A stretch of 9,170 nt of DNA from PALSA-505 sp035308365 (GTDB taxonomy: Bacteria > Actinomycetota > Actinomycetes > Streptosporangiales > Streptosporangiaceae): assembly GCA_035308365.1 (NCBI GenBank), contig DATGGU010000178.1, forward strand, positions 1 through 9,170, given 5' to 3'. Positions 6,544 through 9,170 of this stretch are shown here, piece after piece (within the stretch, counting starts at the first letter, position 1; every line of letters starts with the position of its first letter). Made by a program: the position numbers and the translations under genes. A model generated the notes under the pieces. It was not told where the DNA came from. It did not search any database and was given only the letters and a program-made list of their open reading frames with translations.

Positions 6544-7745
6544 CGCTGCGCTCCCGGCCAGCACCGGGCGACGCTGCGAAGGGCGGCGAGGTCAACCTTG
6601 GCGTATACCGCCGTGCTGGCCAGGTCCCGGTGGCGGAGCACCTGGCCGATCTCGGGCAGGGCCGCCCCGCGGCGCAGCATGTCGCCCGCGAGCGCATGGC
6701 GCAGCCGGTGGGGCCCTACCGGGCGCTGACCTGTCCGCTCACAGCCGCGGGCCACGGCGTGGCCGACCGAGCACGGGCGGAGAGGGCGCACGGGTGCCAG
6801 CAAGGTCAGGAATACCGCGCGGGACTCCGCCTGCGGGCGCCCGTCGCGGAGGTATGCGGCGATCGCTTCACCGACATCAGGCAGCAAAGGCAGCCGGGCC
6901 TCGCCGCCGCCCTTGCCACGCACCCGCAGCAGGCCCGCCCGCCAGTCAAGATCACCGAGTTCCAGGCGGGTTACCTCGCACGACCGCAAGCCGAGGCGGG
7001 CCAGCAACAGCAAGATCGCGTGGTCGCGCAGCCCGGCAGGCTGCGACGGGTCGCAGCCCGCTACCAGAGCCGAGACGTCGAGCCCGGCCGGCATAGCCGG
7101 CAGCCTCGTATCCCTCCACCCAGCCACCGGCGGCACCGCAACGGCCAGATCGGTGGCCACCAGGCACTCAAGGTGCAAGAAACGCAGCAGCGACCGCAGG
7201 CCGGTGACACGGTTCTTCGCGGAGCCGACCGCGAGCCGCTCGCACTCCCGCAACAAGAACGCGGTGACCACACCTCCGCACAAGCCAGCCACGCCGGTCT
7301 CGTCTCCCGTTGCTGACGAGCGCTCAGACAAGAAACGCCGGGCCACTGCGATATAACCCACGACCGTCGAAGCGGCCAGGCCCCGGTCTTCCACCAGGTG
7401 ACGCTCATAGCGCTCGAGCAGATCCCCCAGCGGCGTCGCCGGGGCCGCCAGCGGCGGCCCCGCAACCCCGATTGCCCGCAAATGGGCGAGCAGCGGATCT
7501 AGCACCCGAGCAGAAGGAACCCTCCGCTGCCCGCTAACGCGACGGCTGTCAAAGAACTCTTCGAACCGAGCGGGGCCCAGATCCTCGACCGTGACCCTGG
7601 CCTCGGCCATCCAGCGGCTGAGCTGGCCCATCAACACCACGTGCGTCACAACGGAGTTCGCCGTGAAGCCGCGGCACACCAGCTCGTTCCGATAGCCATC
7701 AGCGAACTCTGCCAGCGGCCCGCCGCGCTGCACCCACGAAACCAT
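6540..7745 (-). CDS. ritA: RitA-type tyrosine recombinase, first gene of the RIT trio
   Basis: First and longest of the trio (401 residues), a tyrosine recombinase acting on the RIT ends. The start ATG at 7745 is chosen over the in-frame ATG at 7775 because a strong AAGGAGG (7760-7754) lies eight bases upstream of it. Two SAM-like N-terminal segments can be seen, at about residues 10-70 (EFADGYRNELVCRGFTANSV) and 105-200 (LLERYERHLVEDRGLAASTV). The catalytic domain follows with LGLRSCE (R254), GKGGGEARLP (K278), HRLRHA (H346, R349), VLRHRD (H372) and TAVYAKV (Y381). The Gly before the box-III His is replaced by Arg. The gene ends at TGA 6542-6540, overlapping the ritB ATG. It looks complete and is the only rit gene with its own strong ribosome binding site. 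Confidence 0.93.
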   Translation of the reverse strand: MVSWVQRGGPLAEFADGYRNELVCRGFTANSVVTHVVLMGQLSRWMAEARVTVEDLGPARFEEFFDSRRVSGQRRVPSARVLDPLLAHLRAIGVAGPPLAAPATPLGDLLERYERHLVEDRGLAASTVVGYIAVARRFLSERSSATGDETGVAGLCGGVVTAFLLRECERLAVGSAKNRVTGLRSLLRFLHLECLVATDLAVAVPPVAGWRDTRLPAMPAGLDVSALVAGCDPSQPAGLRDHAILLLLARLGLRSCEVTRLELGDLDWRAGLLRVRGKGGGEARLPLLPDVGEAIAAYLRDGRPQAESRAVFLTLLAPVRPLRPCSVGHAVARGCERTGQRPVGPHRLRHALAGDMLRRGAALPEIGQVLRHRDLASTAVYAKVDLAALRSVARCWPGAQR

Positions 7746-7753
7746 GCCGATCG

Positions 7754-7760
7754 CCTCCTT
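7754..7760 (-). promoter_or_regulatory. ritA ribosome binding site
   Basis: AAGGAGG on the minus strand, eight bases before the ATG at 7745. It decides the ritA start and is the strongest Shine-Dalgarno sequence among the genes of the window. The downstream rit genes rely on stop-start overlaps. Confidence 0.8.
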
Positions 7761-7807
7761 CTGCCACGACGCCATGCCGTGGTCAGAAGAGACTTCAGCC
7801 TGCTGCG

Positions 7808-7917
7808 ATTATGCCGATCTCACCTGCCTGCGCACCACCAGCGCGCCCGCCACCACAACGGCCCCAGACCTCACCCGCACCGGGCATCGGCATAATCGCG
7901 AGGTCGGCATAAGTCGC
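7808..7917 (-). repeat. Right 110-bp inverted repeat of the RIT element
   Basis: Exact reverse complement of 157-266. TATGCCGA motifs lie at 7810-7817 (plus) and, inverted, at 7887-7894 and 7904-7911. It sits upstream of ritA, so the rit operon promoter is either inside it or in the 47 bases between it and the ritA ribosome binding site (7761-7807). No convincing -35/-10 pair is visible. Confidence 0.97.
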
Positions 7918-7918
7918 A
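7913..7918 (+). other. Right RIT/IS630 junction core GTCGCA
   Basis: The six bases GTCGCA occur here and at 130-135 in the same orientation, and would be present once in the uninterrupted IS630 gene. This fits a 6-bp strand-exchange region of a tyrosine recombinase rather than a random target duplication, although a duplication cannot be excluded from one copy. On the minus strand they are the Cys-Asp codons TGC GAC. Confidence 0.85.
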
Positions 7919-8692
7919 GATGACGTGGATGGCCAGGCCGGCTTCGGCCTGGCGGTCGATGTCGTCGAGGAAGTCGCGGAAGTCGATGGCCCGGTGCTGG
8001 GCGGACAGTTTGCCGATTACCTTGCCGGTGGCGGTGTTCAGCGCGGCGAACAGGTCGATGGTGCCGTGCCGGACGTAATCATGACTGCGCCGCTCGGGTA
8101 CCCCTGGCAGCATGGGCAGCACCGGGGCGGTGCGTTCCAGCGCCTGGATCTGCGGCTTCTCATCGACCACGAACACCACCGCGCCATCGGGCGGGGCCAG
8201 GTACAGCCCTACCACGTCGCGGATCTTGTCAATCAGCAGCGGGTCCGGCGAGATCTTGAAGTCCTCCGTGCGCCACGGCTGCAGCCCGAACGCGTGCCAG
8301 ATCCGCAGCACGCTCGCGGGCGAGATGCCCACCTGTTTGGCCAGTTCCCGCTTGGACCAGTGGGTAGCGCCTTCAGGCACTTCTTCCAGGGTGCGCACCA
8401 CGACCTCTTCCACCTGGGCGTCGGTGATGGTCCGCGGCACCCCCGGCCGCGGCTCGTCACCCAGCCCGTCCAGCCGACGGGCCAAGAACCGTGCCCGCCA
8501 CTTGCTGACCGTGCCCCGGTTGACACCCAGCCGCGCCGCGACCGCGAGGTTAGGCCCGCCGTCGGCGCAGGCCAGCACGATCCGCGCCCGCAGCGCCAGC
8601 CCCTGCGCGGTCCTTCGGCGCTTAGCCCAGTTCTCCAGCGTGCGCCGCTCGGCCTCAGACAGCACCAGCGGCTCCAGTCTGCTATCACCCAT
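7913..8692 (-). pseudogene. IS630-family transposase, N-terminal part (interrupted by the RIT element)
   Basis: This is the first 260 codons of an IS630-family transposase, which cuts and pastes its IS, normally at TA targets. An N-terminal helix-turn-helix region covers about residues 12-75 (LAVAARLGVNRGTVSKW), followed by a second winged-helix region at about 85-145 (ELAKQVGISPASVLRIW). The DDE domain then begins, with the first catalytic Asp at D177 in VVDEKPQIQ. The gene is broken at D260 (HVICD), the second catalytic Asp. Read onward, the frame runs 13 codons into the RIT end and stops at 7873-7871. The rest of the protein lies at 135-1. Start chosen: ATG at 8692, with only a weak GGCGG upstream; GTG at 8688 is out of frame. 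The broken protein lacks the third acidic residue and should be inactive. Confidence 0.93.
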
Positions 8693-9053
8693 ACCGCCAG
8701 CACAGCGCGCAAACCAGCCTGCCGGAACCCCTCAGCCCCCAGAAACAACCTACTGGGATGAAAGATGACTCATGTGGTGCCGAGACGACTCAAAACCGGC
8801 TTACTAGCCTGCCCCAGGCAGGACCTCTCTTGAGGACAGCGGAGTATGAATCCACTTATCTTCCCGCGTTCCAACAGACGTGCGACGCATAATAACCTTT
8901 CTGCGCGTCCTGCCGATAGAACCAGAGATGCCTGAAGCCGCACGTAACGGCGGGTCAGAGTGATGGTTAGGTTACCGAGTGTGATGCTGGTTGCAACACA
9001 CTGTGTTGCAGATTGGTTGCAAACGCGCTAACAGTGGATCTTTGGCTAGATTC
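8693..9053. other. Mostly non-coding stretch right of the IS630 gene
   Basis: No convincing gene is seen here. The IS630 terminal repeat should lie near its left part, but the other IS end is outside the window, so it cannot be located by comparison. A 6-bp perfect hairpin, CCTGCC/GGCAGG with a 3-base loop, sits at 8808-8822. It has no T-run after it and is not a standard terminator. A near-perfect palindrome at 8992-9010 is listed separately. Base composition is lower in GC than the element genes, as expected of intergenic DNA. Confidence 0.6.
8992..9010. promoter_or_regulatory. Near-perfect 19-bp palindrome, operator-like
   Basis: TGCAACACA (8992-9000) and TGTGTTGCA (9002-9010) are exact reverse complements around one central base. 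A further GTTGCAAAC lies at 9016-9024, sharing the TTGCA half. A -35-like TTGCAG (9007-9012), 17 bases and then TAACAG could form a weak promoter overlapping it, reading toward the possible gene beyond 9054. This suggests a dimeric repressor site; the regulator is not identifiable. Confidence 0.45.
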
Positions 9054-9069
9054 GTGCAGGTGCCTGAAG

Positions 9070-9170
9070 ATGCCAGAGGTGCTGGTGCACGCGACGATGC
9101 AGCGCGGAGGACGGCTGAAGCCATCCGGACGCTGGAGCGTGCGCGGCGGGCAGGGAACGCTGACCGGGTG
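9070..9170 (+). CDS. Possible start of an unidentified gene, cut by the window edge
   Basis: From ATG 9070 the frame stays open to the window end for 33 codons (MPEVLVHATMQRGGRLKPSG) and about 80% of its codons end in G or C, as expected of coding sequence here. A weak AGGTG lies seven bases upstream. A competing frame from GTG 9054 is also open to the end (39 codons, MQVPEDARGAGARDDAARRT) but has only about 60% G/C at third positions. I recognise neither product. The operator-like palindrome and weak promoter upstream would suit a gene starting here. Too short to judge; either frame or neither may be real. Confidence 0.25.
   Translation, partial: MPEVLVHATMQRGGRLKPSGRWSVRGGQGTLTG

Larger units (their letters stand above)
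130..7918 (-). mobile_element. RIT (recombinase-in-trio) element inserted in the IS630 transposase gene
   Basis: The element lies between direct 6-bp copies of GTCGCA at 130-135 and 7913-7918. It has 110-bp perfect inverted repeats near its ends and three consecutive, overlapping tyrosine-recombinase genes (ritA, ritB, ritC), which is the defining layout of RIT elements. Without its own inner insertion it would be about 3.41 kb counting one core copy. The boundaries are placed where IS630 coding sequence stops and resumes in frame. No cargo gene is present. The left end carries 20 bp (136-155) plus a second, inverted core (156-161) between the outer core and the inverted repeat; the right end does not. 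The strand given is that of the genes. The RIT name is from family knowledge; the boundaries and repeats are read directly. Confidence 0.9.

Noticed and set aside
5719..7316. Overlapping plus-strand open frames (336 and 347 codons) opposite ritA and ritB
   Set aside because: Low-complexity composition and no motifs, and they lie wholly opposite genes that have clear catalytic residues and starts.
8808..8822. Hairpin as a transcription terminator
   Set aside because: The stem is perfect but only 6 bp, with no following T-run and no gene clearly ending before it.
8881..8896. TGCGAC followed by GCATAAT, resembling a second RIT end
   Set aside because: Only the hexamer and a short AT-rich stretch match. 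TATGCCGA units and the 110-bp repeat are missing, so chance is sufficient.
1..9170. CRISPR array, tRNA or rRNA genes
   Set aside because: No regularly spaced repeats with variable spacers were seen, and no cloverleaf-like or rRNA-like stretch.

Overview
The window looks like a high-GC actinomycete accessory region. The codons strongly prefer G or C at the third position, GTG starts are used, and the transposase and recombinases resemble actinobacterial ones; the genus cannot be read from the sequence. Every recognisable gene lies on the minus strand, and every one belongs to a mobile element. The elements are nested three deep.

Outer layer: an IS630-family transposase gene starts at 8692 and is cut at its second catalytic Asp codon (7913-7915). 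It resumes at 135-1 and runs off the left edge. Middle layer: a RIT (recombinase-in-trio) element of 7,777 bp lies between two direct copies of the 6-bp core GTCGCA (130-135 and 7913-7918). It has perfect 110-bp inverted repeats (157-266 and 7808-7917) and three overlapping tyrosine-recombinase genes, ritA (7745-6540), ritB (6543-5623) and ritC (5626 onward). Inner layer: ritC is cut straight after its HxxRH box by a 4,365-bp Tn554-like element (475-4839). That element has 12-bp terminal inverted repeats, direct copies of the core CGGCGC on both sides (469-474 and 4840-4845), and the operon tnpA-tnpB-tnpC with no cargo gene. Removing each insertion with one core copy restores an exact open frame in its host gene: ritC becomes 330 codons including the stop, and the IS630 gene reads through from 8692 to position 1.

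Five tyrosine recombinases are therefore present. Four look complete (RitA, RitB, TnpA, TnpB), and RitC has lost its His/Tyr half to the insertion. In both operons successive genes overlap by 4 bp (ATGA or GTGA), so each operon is probably translated as a coupled unit. The order of events is IS630 first, then RIT, then the Tn554-like element. The undecayed junctions suggest that the last two insertions are fairly recent.

Right of the IS630 gene, 8693-9170 is mostly non-coding. It holds a small hairpin, a near-perfect 19-bp palindrome resembling an operator, and possibly the first codons of a plus-strand gene that leaves the window.
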